Made by a program: the position numbers and the translations under genes. A stretch of DNA of 64,000 nucleotides from UBA1535 sp964371035. Lineage in GTDB: Bacteria; Bacillota; Clostridia; Tissierellales; Sedimentibacteraceae. The notes beneath the pieces are model-generated. The model was not told where the DNA came from and searched no databases. It worked only from the letters and a program-made list of their open reading frames with translations. This document shows, piece by piece, positions 42,931-52,125 of this stretch; position 1 is the first letter of the stretch, and every line of letters begins with the position of its first letter. The stretch lies in NCBI GenBank assembly GCA_964371035.1, contig CAYJLG010000004.1:1-64000 (forward strand), read 5' to 3'.

Positions 42931-43941
42931 TTATTTATCAATAAAGACACTGTTTTCTAAATTAGGTAAAACAGCTATTTTTTGGCCTAAAACTGGTTGT
43001 TTTTCACTTGAATTCCAATATACATTGACTATTTGGTTTTTTATTTTAACAAAACAATTAAATTTATCTCCTAAGAAAATCATATCAACAAGCTCTCCTT
43101 CACACTCACCTTTTAGCAACATATCTTCTGGTCTCACACCAAATACATATTCTCCATCAGGTAAATCAACCTCTATTTTCCCGAAATTAGTTGAAGCTAT
43201 TTTTTCTTTTACTTTGGCATAAATTTTATTTACAGTACCTAAAAATTCTGCAACTCGTGAATTTAATGGTTTATTGTACAAATTAAAAGGTGTGTCTATC
43301 TGCACAATTTCGCCTTCAAACATTATTGCTATTCTATCACACATTTTGAAAGCTTCTTCTTTACTATGTGTAACTATAATTGTAGTTGTATTGGTTTGTT
43401 TGTGTATTTTACTAACAAATTCTTGCATGCTATCGCGAAGGATTGGATCTAAATTTGAAAAAGGCTCATCAAGTAGTAAAATATCAGGATTAACTGCTAG
43501 CGCTCTAGCAATAGCTACTCGTTGTTGTTGCCCGCCTGAAAGTTGATATGGGTACTTTTTTTCTTGACCCTTTAATTCTACCATATCTATAAGTTCTTTC
43601 ACTTTTTCTGAAATTAACTTTTTTTCATATTTTTGTGCATTTAATCCAAAAGCTATATTTTTTTCTACGCTTAAATGAGGAAACAACAAATAATCTTGAA
43701 AAACTAAAACTGCATTACGTTTTTGTGTAGGCAATTCGTTGACCAGTTTACCTGCAATATATATTTCACCTTTGTTTGATTCTTCTATTCCCGCAATTAT
43801 TCTAAGTGTCGTACTTTTTCCACAGCCAGAAGGACCAAGCAGTGCTAACATCTCTTGTTTATTAATATCTATGTTAATATTTTTTAATATTTCTTTGCCA
43901 TCAAGCGCAAGCTCTATATTTTTTAAAGATACCCAAGACAT
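42931..43941 (-). CDS. ynjD: ABC transporter ATPase, YnjD/FbpC-like
   Basis: The 336-residue ATPase has Walker A GPSGCGKST (36-44), signature LSGGQQQR and Walker B ILLLDEPFSNLDP, with a C-terminal TOBE-type domain (about 250-336). It belongs to the spermidine/iron/thiamine importer group. Three bases separate it from the double permease. With the binding protein and neighbours it matches the order of E. coli ynjBCD; the name ynjD is by context. Confidence 0.85.
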   Translation of the reverse strand: MSWVSLKNIELALDGKEILKNINIDINKQEMLALLGPSGCGKSTTLRIIAGIEESNKGEIYIAGKLVNELPTQKRNAVLVFQDYLLFPHLSVEKNIAFGLNAQKYEKKLISEKVKELIDMVELKGQEKKYPYQLSGGQQQRVAIARALAVNPDILLLDEPFSNLDPILRDSMQEFVSKIHKQTNTTTIIVTHSKEEAFKMCDRIAIMFEGEIVQIDTPFNLYNKPLNSRVAEFLGTVNKIYAKVKEKIASTNFGKIEVDLPDGEYVFGVRPEDMLLKGECEGELVDMIFLGDKFNCFVKIKNQIVNVYWNSSEKQPVLGQKIAVLPNLENSVFIDK

Positions 43942-43944
43942 ACA

Positions 43945-45630
43945 TTAACCTCTTTCTAATTGATTTTTTACATGTGGCATTTTATTAAACAATTTTTCTA
44001 TAAGCCATGTTACAAGCATAATAGTGAGTATATACAGGATACTATAAATTGAAGATAGCACTCTGTCACCTTGTTGAACATACGGGAACATAACTACTGG
44101 TAAAGTTTTTATTAATCCTCCACCTATTAAAAAAGTTAGAAAATATTGTCCGAAACTAACCATAAAAACCATAATTGAAGCAACTTTTATGCTAGGAGCC
44201 AATATAGGAAGTGTGACTTTTAACAAAATTTTAACTGGTTTTTCGCCTAACATCCTAGCTTGTTTCTCATATCTATCTCCTATCAATTCACACGGTGATT
44301 GCAATATCAACATAGCATAAGGAATACAAGGAATTACGTTTGCTATTAATACTCCTATAAAACTATCTTGGATACCCACACTAAGCATAATCGAGTACAT
44401 TCCCATACCCATAGTAGTAGTTGGAATAATTATGGGTGCCCATATCAAGCAATACCAAAACCCTTTTAACTTTAAATGTTTTTGAGCTAATATTCTAGCT
44501 GTAGGCAACGCTATCGCAATAGTTGCAATAGTGATAAATAGAGACAGTATAATAGAAGTAAAAACAACTTGTAAAATTTCATGCCTATCTGCAAACAAAT
44601 GTATAAAGGCTCTCATTGAGTAATTTTCAGGAAAAAGCAGAGGCCACTGCCATCTTTTACTAAATGACCATAAAAATAGTGGCACAAAAGATAATAAGAT
44701 TATTCCACAAAAAACCAATACAAGAATTTTTCCTATCACATTTTTTGAAGACACTGGCAAATGGCTGTCAATATTGTATCTTTTCCTTTTTTGATCTACT
44801 AAAATAAAAATTACTAATAAAACCAAACAAAAACCTGTAATTAGAACATTTACAACCATTGCATATACCCTGTCTGAAATCAAACTTCCCGTATAATAAT
44901 TATATGAAAGAATCGGTAACGCTTTTGGTTCAGTGGGACCTAGTAAAAAAGGAACTTCAAATGCACCAAATGAAAATGCAAATAAGATTATAAACGATGT
45001 AATAATACTAGGCAATGCTACAGGCAAAATTACATTGAAAAACGTATAAATTTTGCTTGCTCCAATATTTTCCGAAGCTACTGCTAGTTTAGAATTTGTA
45101 TTTCTAAGAACTGCAAGTATAGTTGTCAAAACAAAGGGGATCCCTTTCCAAAGGTACGCTAAAATAATCCCTTTACCGCCAACGTCTTGTGTTATAGGAA
45201 TAAACTGTGAGATTTCCTCTATTAGTCCAATATGATAGCAAATTCTAGAAAAAACACCACTTTGAGAGAACAACAGATAGATTATTAATGTTGTAATCAA
45301 GTGTGGAGTTAATATCGGCAATTGAATAAATTTTTCGACTATTATATTTCTATCATTCTTATAATAAACAAACGCAAAGAAAACCCCAATCAAAACTGCT
45401 AGTGATGAGGTTACAAGCGAGAAGTAAATTGTAAATCCTACAGAGCGCCAAAACCCTCTTGTAGAAAGAATTTCTTCATAATATTTTAATGTTATATCAT
45501 GCATTCCAAGTTCTGGAAAATATCCAAAACTTTGAACAACACCTATTAATAGTGGTACAATAAAAAAAACAAATAATATAGATAATGTAAAAAATAATGT
45601 TATGTGGCTTTTAATTTGATTTTTTCTCAT
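43945..45630 (-). CDS. ynjC: ABC transporter double permease, YnjC-like
   Basis: The 561-residue protein is two fused permease halves, each with about six helices and one EAA loop: VASENIGASKIYTFFNVILPVALP in the first half and QARMLGEKPVKILLKVTLPILAP in the second. Fused halves are typical of FbpB, ThiP and YnjC. It follows the binding protein gene by 60 bases and is almost joined to the ATPase gene. Confidence 0.86.
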   Translation of the reverse strand: MRKNQIKSHITLFFTLSILFVFFIVPLLIGVVQSFGYFPELGMHDITLKYYEEILSTRGFWRSVGFTIYFSLVTSSLAVLIGVFFAFVYYKNDRNIIVEKFIQLPILTPHLITTLIIYLLFSQSGVFSRICYHIGLIEEISQFIPITQDVGGKGIILAYLWKGIPFVLTTILAVLRNTNSKLAVASENIGASKIYTFFNVILPVALPSIITSFIILFAFSFGAFEVPFLLGPTEPKALPILSYNYYTGSLISDRVYAMVVNVLITGFCLVLLVIFILVDQKRKRYNIDSHLPVSSKNVIGKILVLVFCGIILLSFVPLFLWSFSKRWQWPLLFPENYSMRAFIHLFADRHEILQVVFTSIILSLFITIATIAIALPTARILAQKHLKLKGFWYCLIWAPIIIPTTTMGMGMYSIMLSVGIQDSFIGVLIANVIPCIPYAMLILQSPCELIGDRYEKQARMLGEKPVKILLKVTLPILAPSIKVASIMVFMVSFGQYFLTFLIGGGLIKTLPVVMFPYVQQGDRVLSSIYSILYILTIMLVTWLIEKLFNKMPHVKNQLERG

Positions 45631-45690
45631 TTATTTGTTGAAAAAGGGCTCGAAAATATTAAACATTAACTTGCCCTTCTACCTCTTAAT

Positions 45691-46911
45691 CTATTTTTTT
45701 AGTATATTGTTTTCCCAAATGGAATCTATTTTTTCTATTAGAGAAGCATGTGTCTCTGGCAATGGAGTTCCTAACAATACACCATTTCCCATCATACCTT
45801 TTTGATCGTCTGTCAATTTTGATGGGTCTAAAGTAGATAAATCTCCCCAATTTTCAGGATTCGCCTTAGAAGCCTGTAATTCAACTGACAGCAATTCGTT
45901 TATTAATAACAGTGCACCTGCTGGGTTTGGACTCGTTCCAGCGATACTTAAAAAATGTGTATTTGATATAGCACCATTATCTAAAGTGTATGCTACTGTT
46001 GTCTCGGGAAAAATTCCTTCATTTATACCTTTATAGACACCATCGACAGTATATGTCATCGCAAGATCAATTTCTCCATCAGAGTACATTGTCTGTAGTT
46101 GTGCAAAACTAGCAGGATATGTAGTACCTTCACGCCATAGATTTGGTTTAATATCTACTAAAAAATCTATTCCGTTTTGAGCTGCTAAAGTAATGTCCTC
46201 ATCTGATAAATCTCCAGAAGTCAATACTCCACTACCATCAAATTGCATGATTGTGTTACGAACAAATGCGCTACCAGTAAATTCAGGTGGTGCAGGATAA
46301 GTAAATTTCCCTGGATTTGCTTCTGACCATGCTAACAATTCATCTAAAGTTTTAGGTAAATCTCCTTTTGAACTATCTCCAAAAAAGACTAACTGCGCTC
46401 TACCCCAAGGTGCTTCCATTCCTTCAGTATCCACTCCAAAATCACTTGTATTAGATAGAGATTCTAAATCAAGATAATTTTGAGCGTTAGGGAGTTTATC
46501 CAAAAATGCTCCAAATAGTAGTTCTTCTTTTTTAGCAGTGTAAAAATTTTCGCCATTAATCCAAACCACATCAACGCTTCCAGTTTTTCCTGCTGTTTTT
46601 TCTGAAACCATTCTTGTAAGTATTTCAGATATATCCATTCCAACATGTTGAACAGTAATATCGTATTTTTCCTTCATAGTGTTAGCTACTTCTGTTGTTA
46701 TCCACTTGTTAACTTTATCGTCTCCGCCCCAACCATAAAATGTAACTGTAGTGCCTTTTGCTAATTCTTCAATTTCTTCCCAAGTTGACTGTGCAAGCAT
46801 ATCTGCAGTTAAATTAACTTCTGCACTATTAGAAGAATTCGTACAGCTTGTTAATAATAAAGTTGTTATCAATAAAAATGCAATTATTTTAATGTGTTTT
46901 ATTAGTTTCAT
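45691..46911 (-). CDS. ynjB: ABC transporter binding lipoprotein, YnjB-like
   Basis: The 406-residue lipoprotein has a lipobox LLTSC (Cys23) and the YnjB-like opening of the mature part, WEEIEELAKGTTVTFYGWGGDDKVNKWI. It falls in the extracellular-binding type 1 group near thiamine and putrescine binders. Its ligand is not known; E. coli YnjB is also uncharacterised to my knowledge. Its start overlaps the CDP-alcohol transferase stop by four bases. Confidence 0.82.
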   Translation of the reverse strand: MKLIKHIKIIAFLLITTLLLTSCTNSSNSAEVNLTADMLAQSTWEEIEELAKGTTVTFYGWGGDDKVNKWITTEVANTMKEKYDITVQHVGMDISEILTRMVSEKTAGKTGSVDVVWINGENFYTAKKEELLFGAFLDKLPNAQNYLDLESLSNTSDFGVDTEGMEAPWGRAQLVFFGDSSKGDLPKTLDELLAWSEANPGKFTYPAPPEFTGSAFVRNTIMQFDGSGVLTSGDLSDEDITLAAQNGIDFLVDIKPNLWREGTTYPASFAQLQTMYSDGEIDLAMTYTVDGVYKGINEGIFPETTVAYTLDNGAISNTHFLSIAGTSPNPAGALLLINELLSVELQASKANPENWGDLSTLDPSKLTDDQKGMMGNGVLLGTPLPETHASLIEKIDSIWENNILKK

Positions 46912-47510
46912 TTTCTACCTTCTGTTTTCTTAAAAATTTGTCTTGCTTCTCTCATTCGTTGAAGCGCCGTAAAAAATATTAATATTGCGGTTATTACGAC
47001 TATGTAATTTATATGATTTTGAAAAATTGCCATAATGCTAAATGCAAAAAAACCTTCTGTTCTTTCCATTACGCCTGCTTGATATTTAAATGCTTTTTCT
47101 CCAGTGTTCGCACTTAAGGCTCCTACTGATAAAAAAACGCACATAGAGAATAATATGCTACACAATAGTAAAATAAAGAAAATTGATGATTGCTCATTTT
47201 TTAAAGATAATGCTACAATCAAACCCATCTCCACAAAACGATCAAAAATCAAGTCCATTAATGCACCCCATGAACTCGAAGTTCTAGTTATTCTAGCAAT
47301 GCTTCCATCTACAGCATCCAATAATCCTGAAAACCAGAGAACACACAACCCTACAAGTATCATATCAAAGTAAATAAAAACACTTGCAGACATACCTATT
47401 ACAAAAGCCATAATTGTTACATGATCAGCAGTTAAATTAAATTTTATCATCACTTCAGCAAAGCGTCTAATAGCAGGTTGTACATATTTTCTCACATTTG
47501 TATCAAGCAT
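46908..47510 (-). CDS. ynjF: CDP-alcohol phosphatidyltransferase family protein, YnjF-like
   Basis: This 200-residue integral membrane enzyme moves a phospho-alcohol between CDP and an acceptor. The full catalytic motif is present: D65xxDG68-69xxAR72-73x8G82xxxD86xxxD90. There are about six helices. E. coli YnjF lies in the same cluster as YnjBCDE. The donor and acceptor cannot be inferred; it is not next to pgsA-like genes. Confidence 0.87.
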   Translation of the reverse strand: MLDTNVRKYVQPAIRRFAEVMIKFNLTADHVTIMAFVIGMSASVFIYFDMILVGLCVLWFSGLLDAVDGSIARITRTSSSWGALMDLIFDRFVEMGLIVALSLKNEQSSIFFILLLCSILFSMCVFLSVGALSANTGEKAFKYQAGVMERTEGFFAFSIMAIFQNHINYIVVITAILIFFTALQRMREARQIFKKTEGRK

Positions 47511-47555
47511 ACGAATTACCTCTCAAAATTTATACTCTTTTAACTTATTACATCA

Positions 47556-47588
47556 TTTATCCGATACGTATAATACGTATCGGATAAA
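47556..47588. promoter_or_regulatory. Perfect 33-base palindrome between ynjE- and ynjF-like genes
   Basis: TTTATCCGATACGTA and TACGTATCGGATAAA form a perfect 15-bp stem around a three-base loop. On the minus strand no T-run follows, so it is more likely a protein- or RNA-processing site than a terminator. Its GTATCGG motif also appears in the leader inverted repeat at 51991-52039. Confidence 0.55.
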
Positions 47589-47599
47589 TAGTTGTTATA

Positions 47600-48646
47600 T
47601 TAAATTTCTTTTTTATTGTCACTCCATTTATCAGTCAATCCAAGAACTTTTTCTTTTAACGCTCCGTCTACATCATCACCCGCTTCAGACGCAACATATG
47701 ACCATTCAATCCAAGATCCATCATAATTATATACATCTTCAACGCCTAACATTTCTCTTAATACCATTTGAGTATGCGAAGATCTTACGCCTGATTGACA
47801 AAATGTAATAACTTTTTTCCCTTCAATCACATCGCCATAAATTTCTTCTAATTCTGCTTTTGTTTTCATTGTTTTGTCTTCATTAAGAGCGTTTGTCCAT
47901 TCTATATGAACTGCACCTTTCATTGTGCCTGTACCAAATGCACCTGATGATGAACCCGTTTTTTCGCCATTAAATTCATCTGTACTTCTAGTGTCAATAA
48001 CAACCCATTCATCAGGATTTTCTAAAGCATTGACTACATCGTCAAGGTTTGCCTCTAATTCTTCTAAATTCCATTCAGTAGATGAAAATTCACTCTTAAC
48101 ATCTTCATCAGCTAAAGTCACTTGATCTCCTGTTTCATAACCAGCTGCTTTCCACGCATTAAGACCACCATCAAGATACATTGGTTCAAGTCCAACTAAT
48201 TCTAATTGCCATCCAAATCTTGTAGAATCATGCATAGATCCTGTTGAGTATACTATAATCTTAGAATTTTCAGTAACCCCTGCTTTAGACAGCAAATCAT
48301 CCATTGTTTCTGAATCTTTACGGAAACCACCATAATTAGGGCTTACAGCTTCTGTAGATCCTTTTCCAGAATAATCTTCACGCCACACTCTGTAAGTTCC
48401 ATCAATAGGCGAATTTTCATCTGTCAAAGGAATGATTGCTTTTGCACTACTCAGTACACCAAACACTACAACATCTTCATCTGAATCAATTAGTTCTTTA
48501 GCTTCTTCAACAGAAATAAACTTTGTGCCTTCGATATCAGAATTTGATGTAACCACACCTTCTCCATTGCCGCTATCAGATGAACCGCACGCAGTTACAC
48601 CTAAAATTGTTGCAGCTAATAAACAAGATAATAATATTTTTTTCAT
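47600..48646 (-). CDS. ynjE: Rhodanese-domain lipoprotein, YnjE-like
   Basis: The 348-residue lipoprotein (lipobox LGVTAC, Cys20) carries two rhodanese domains. The second has an active-site loop CQSGVRSS (Cys283) and ALNEDKTM-type features; the first has no cysteine at the matching loop (YSTGSMHD, about 133-140). It should transfer sulfane sulfur outside the membrane. E. coli YnjE is a multi-rhodanese periplasmic protein in the same cluster. Confidence 0.88.
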   Translation of the reverse strand: MKKILLSCLLAATILGVTACGSSDSGNGEGVVTSNSDIEGTKFISVEEAKELIDSDEDVVVFGVLSSAKAIIPLTDENSPIDGTYRVWREDYSGKGSTEAVSPNYGGFRKDSETMDDLLSKAGVTENSKIIVYSTGSMHDSTRFGWQLELVGLEPMYLDGGLNAWKAAGYETGDQVTLADEDVKSEFSSTEWNLEELEANLDDVVNALENPDEWVVIDTRSTDEFNGEKTGSSSGAFGTGTMKGAVHIEWTNALNEDKTMKTKAELEEIYGDVIEGKKVITFCQSGVRSSHTQMVLREMLGVEDVYNYDGSWIEWSYVASEAGDDVDGALKEKVLGLTDKWSDNKKEI

Positions 48647-48673
48647 ATTGTACCTCCTTCATAAGTTGAAATT

Positions 48674-49366
48674 TTAGTCAAGTTTAATACCTTTTTTCTT
48701 TGCAATTTGCTTAGGAATTAAAGAAATTAAAAACAAAATTACACCTGCAACAGCAAATTGAATTAACAATTGAAATGAAACCCCATTAGTTGCAATCTCT
48801 CCCGCCATAAATGCATAAATAAAAGATCCTGGTGCCATTGTTATAAGTGAAACTAATGCAAATGTACCAGCATTCATCGATGTCACTCCATAAGCATAAT
48901 TTTGCACATTATATGGGAAAACAGGCACTAATCTAGTAAGAATCAAGAAACTTGTTCCATTTTCTTTTACTCCATCTTCTATTTTTTTAAATATTGCATT
49001 TCCTTCAAATTTCTTAGTGATAAATCCTCTTGCTACATATTTAGCCACAATGAAAGCTATAGTTGCTCCGATCGTAGCTCCAATCAGTGACAAAATTCCT
49101 CCTACCACAGATCCAAATGTAATTCCTGCTACAATCGTAAATGCAGATGCAGGCAACATAAACACAGCAACTACAATAAATAGTAAAATATAAAAAACGT
49201 ATCCTATTACACCTAAATCGCTAAACCATGCTTGTAATGCATCTATATCTGTTAAAAAATCAATTAATCCTGTTTGATATGCCACAAGAACAAGTGCCAC
49301 TATTACAGCCAAACCAATTAATAATTTAGGACTAACCTTAAATTTCTTCTCACTTTTTGTGCTCAT
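48674..49366 (-). CDS. VTT-domain (TVP38/TMEM64, YdjX/YdjZ-like) membrane protein
   Basis: The 230-residue protein has five or six helices and the VTT domain with FIVVAVFMLPASAFTIVAGITFG and the FLILTRLVPVFPYNVQNYAYG segment. VTT proteins are candidate lipid scramblases. YdjX and YdjZ, members of this family, lie beside ynjA-F in E. coli. It lies 28 bases downstream of the HdrB-like gene. Confidence 0.87.
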   Translation of the reverse strand: MSTKSEKKFKVSPKLLIGLAVIVALVLVAYQTGLIDFLTDIDALQAWFSDLGVIGYVFYILLFIVVAVFMLPASAFTIVAGITFGSVVGGILSLIGATIGATIAFIVAKYVARGFITKKFEGNAIFKKIEDGVKENGTSFLILTRLVPVFPYNVQNYAYGVTSMNAGTFALVSLITMAPGSFIYAFMAGEIATNGVSFQLLIQFAVAGVILFLISLIPKQIAKKKGIKLD

Positions 49367-49393
49367 TATGATTCTCCTTTTTAAGTATAGTTA

Positions 49394-50161
49394 CTATTTT
49401 GACATTATTTTCTTAATTCCTCTTTTAGTTTTATGTCTATTGCCCCATGCAGTGAATGTTTGAGACAGAGTATCTATTGGAGGTTTATCTCCTTTTTTTA
49501 CAACATCCCCATAAATAAGATCCAAAATGTGCCATGCTTGAGCTCCGCCCATTAACATTGATTGACGACACGCAGCGCAATATGTTACTACTTCATCTGT
49601 CGTAAAATCTCCTACACGTCTTTCCATAACACGCTTAGCAACTTCTGGGTTTGCAGGTACAACCATTCCGCCAAAGCCGCAACATCTTGTAGTTTCACGT
49701 GTTTTTTCAGGTTCTACTGTCTTGTATCCTAATTCATTCATTATCCATCGGATACCATCGTGTATTTCTGTGTATGGTCGTATGGAACATGAGTCGTGCA
49801 AACTAAAAACTACATTACTTCCTTTTGCTTTACCAATAGTTTCTTTTGGTAATCCGATCTTAGGCAATAATGCCCAAAGTGATATAACTTTAATATTTGG
49901 ATTTAGAGCCATAGTTTTATAGCAACTTTGACAAGCAACTATTACTTCATCTACGTTACAACTTTCTAAATCCTTAGTTAATCCATCAAATCTTTCATGA
50001 AATTTATCTTCTTGCCCTACAGCCTTTGTCGGTTTTCCACAACATTTTTGTATGACAGATAAATCTGGATAAACACTTTTTAAATGTTCTATAGTCTTTA
50101 AAACTAATTGAGGATTGTATGACGATAGCGCACAACCGCCTATAAAAGCTTTTCTACCCAT
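49394..50161 (-). CDS. HdrB-like CCG-domain iron-sulfur protein
   Basis: The 255-residue protein has two CCG domains: Cys10, Cys40-41-Gly, Cys77xxCys80, and Cys125, Cys160-161-Gly, Cys195xxCys198. CCG domains bind the non-cubane clusters of heterodisulfide reductase HdrB. The protein is likely to reduce a disulfide or accept electrons from its neighbour, with which it shares the start/stop base at 50161. Confidence 0.86.
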   Translation of the reverse strand: MGRKAFIGGCALSSYNPQLVLKTIEHLKSVYPDLSVIQKCCGKPTKAVGQEDKFHERFDGLTKDLESCNVDEVIVACQSCYKTMALNPNIKVISLWALLPKIGLPKETIGKAKGSNVVFSLHDSCSIRPYTEIHDGIRWIMNELGYKTVEPEKTRETTRCCGFGGMVVPANPEVAKRVMERRVGDFTTDEVVTYCAACRQSMLMGGAQAWHILDLIYGDVVKKGDKPPIDTLSQTFTAWGNRHKTKRGIKKIMSK

Positions 50162-51963
50162 TATTTCATCCTCCCTTTATTTGTAGTTGTAAACAATTTG
50201 CTAAAACCAAGTAATTGATGCATGTTTATTGCTTTATGTCCAGGCATTGGTGAATTACCACCATTAGCTTTAACCATATCTTTACGTATCGCACCAAATA
50301 ATTCAGCAAATTTGTATTCTTCAGGGCATACTATAGTACATTGATCACACATGTTACAAGAATAACATATTTTTGGATCCATTTCACCTGTTTCTAGGAA
50401 TTTTTCAAACAATTCTCCTGGGTAACCAGTAAAATCATTAAGCATAATACATTCTACCATGCACTTTTTGCATTCACATTTAAAGCATCTAGCTGCTTCT
50501 TCAACTGCAGTCGCATCATCAAATCCAAGGTCACATTCATCAAAAGATTTAATTCTTAACTTTGGATCTGTTTCCCTAGTATATTTACGAGGTAAATCAG
50601 TCGCATCAGCCGGTAGAGGAATATCTAATTTAGTAATATAAGCAACTTCTTTTTCAAATTCTCTGCCTTCTCTAATATCTTGTCCAAGCAGATAACGATC
50701 TGCTGAAGTAGCTGCCTTTCTTCCAAGAGCCATAGCTTCGATTACTATATTGCTACCACCACAATCACCTGCTATAAAAACACCTTCCGCTGCAGTTGAA
50801 AGAGTTTCTTTGTCACATACATATCTTCCGCCTCTACCTTGCTCAATTGTTCCGTCAGTAGCATCTTGAACAATTTGACCTGTGGCAAAAATAATTGTAT
50901 CGCATTCAATCGTTTTTAAATTATCGCTGTATGTAGGATTAAATCTGCCTTCACTATCAAATATAGATATTACTTCCTTGATAACAGCTCCTGTAACCAA
51001 GCCATTTTCACCTAGTATTTCTTGAGTTCCATACCCACAATTTAAAATAATACCCTCATCTATTGCTCCATGCTGTTCGTGTTTGCTTGCAGGTAATATA
51101 TCTAAACATTCTAAAGAAACTAAATTTACTTTTTCTGCTCCTAATCTAAGTGAAGTTCTTGCACAATCCATTGCAACATCTCCACCGCCAATAACCATTA
51201 CGTTTTTACACTTGACATCAGCTCTTTGCTCTAACGAAGCAAGTTTCAAAAAGTCTACTGCATTTGTAATGTTTTTGTTATCGTCTCCTTTAGTAGGAAT
51301 CAACGAACCTTTATGCGCACCGTTTGCGACTATAACCGCATCAAAATTTTTGCGAATTTCTGAAAAAGCAATATCTTTGCCAACTTCCACTCCCATTTTG
51401 AATTCTACGCCCAATAATTCCAAATATTTATATTCAAAATCTATAATATTTCTTGGCAGTCTGTAAGCTGGAATTCCAACTCTCATCATACCACCATAAA
51501 CGTTTAATTTTTCAAAAATAGTAACGCTATGACCTGCTTTTATTAAATCAATTGCTGCTTGTGCACCTGCAGGACCAGCACCTATAACAGCTACTTTTTT
51601 ACCTGTCGAAGTTTTTTTGCTTAAATCCCATAGCTCTTCATTGTCTGCTTTATCCGCTGCAAACCTTTTCATAGCTGCTATAGACATAGGTTGTTCATAT
51701 TCTTTACATCTTCTACACTCTGCCTCACATGGATGTGCACATATTCTCCCCAAAGTTCCAGGAAGGAATACTTTTTCTCGAATCTTCAGTATTGCATTTT
51801 TATACTCTTTGTCCTTTACTAAGTTTACATACCCTATTACATCTGTATGCATTGGACATCGAGCAGTGCAAGGTGCTACATTGTGCCCTTGGCATTCATC
51901 CGCTATCTTCTGAGCAGTTGAAATAACCTTTTCACCGAATTTCAATAGTCTTTCCTCCTTCAA
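50161..51963 (-). CDS. FAD-dependent oxidoreductase with iron-sulfur domains (GltD-like)
   Basis: The 600-residue protein has an N-terminal cluster domain (Cys32, 36; Cys75, 79, 83), an FAD-binding Rossmann motif GAGPAG (128-133), a second NAD(P) motif GGGDVA near 258, the terminal FAD motif VFIAGDCGGSN, then CFKCECKKCMVEC and a ferredoxin-like CYSCNMCDQCTIVCPE. It resembles the small subunit of glutamate synthase and NfnB. It probably passes NAD(P)H electrons to the HdrB-like partner. It leads the eight-gene operon. Confidence 0.86.
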   Translation of the reverse strand: MKEERLLKFGEKVISTAQKIADECQGHNVAPCTARCPMHTDVIGYVNLVKDKEYKNAILKIREKVFLPGTLGRICAHPCEAECRRCKEYEQPMSIAAMKRFAADKADNEELWDLSKKTSTGKKVAVIGAGPAGAQAAIDLIKAGHSVTIFEKLNVYGGMMRVGIPAYRLPRNIIDFEYKYLELLGVEFKMGVEVGKDIAFSEIRKNFDAVIVANGAHKGSLIPTKGDDNKNITNAVDFLKLASLEQRADVKCKNVMVIGGGDVAMDCARTSLRLGAEKVNLVSLECLDILPASKHEQHGAIDEGIILNCGYGTQEILGENGLVTGAVIKEVISIFDSEGRFNPTYSDNLKTIECDTIIFATGQIVQDATDGTIEQGRGGRYVCDKETLSTAAEGVFIAGDCGGSNIVIEAMALGRKAATSADRYLLGQDIREGREFEKEVAYITKLDIPLPADATDLPRKYTRETDPKLRIKSFDECDLGFDDATAVEEAARCFKCECKKCMVECIMLNDFTGYPGELFEKFLETGEMDPKICYSCNMCDQCTIVCPEEYKFAELFGAIRKDMVKANGGNSPMPGHKAINMHQLLGFSKLFTTTNKGRMK

Positions 51964-51990
51964 TATGAAATATTGTCAAATCGCATAAAA

Positions 51991-52039
51991 TATCGGTGAT
52001 TCTCATTTTAAAAATTAATTTATAAATCCTTCACCGATA
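51991..52039. promoter_or_regulatory. Leader inverted repeat upstream of the ynj-like operon
   Basis: TATCGGTGA and TCACCGATA form 9-base arms 31 bases apart, just before the first gene's start. It may be a hairpin in the leader or an operator. The minus-strand GTATCGG is shared with the internal palindrome at 47556. Confidence 0.5.
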
Positions 52040-52125
52040 CCAAGTTATATTATTTCATATTTTTTAATAAAAGTCAACCAATTTTTACAAAACTAGTATA
52101 TATTGAATAAAATTGATGTTTGAAA

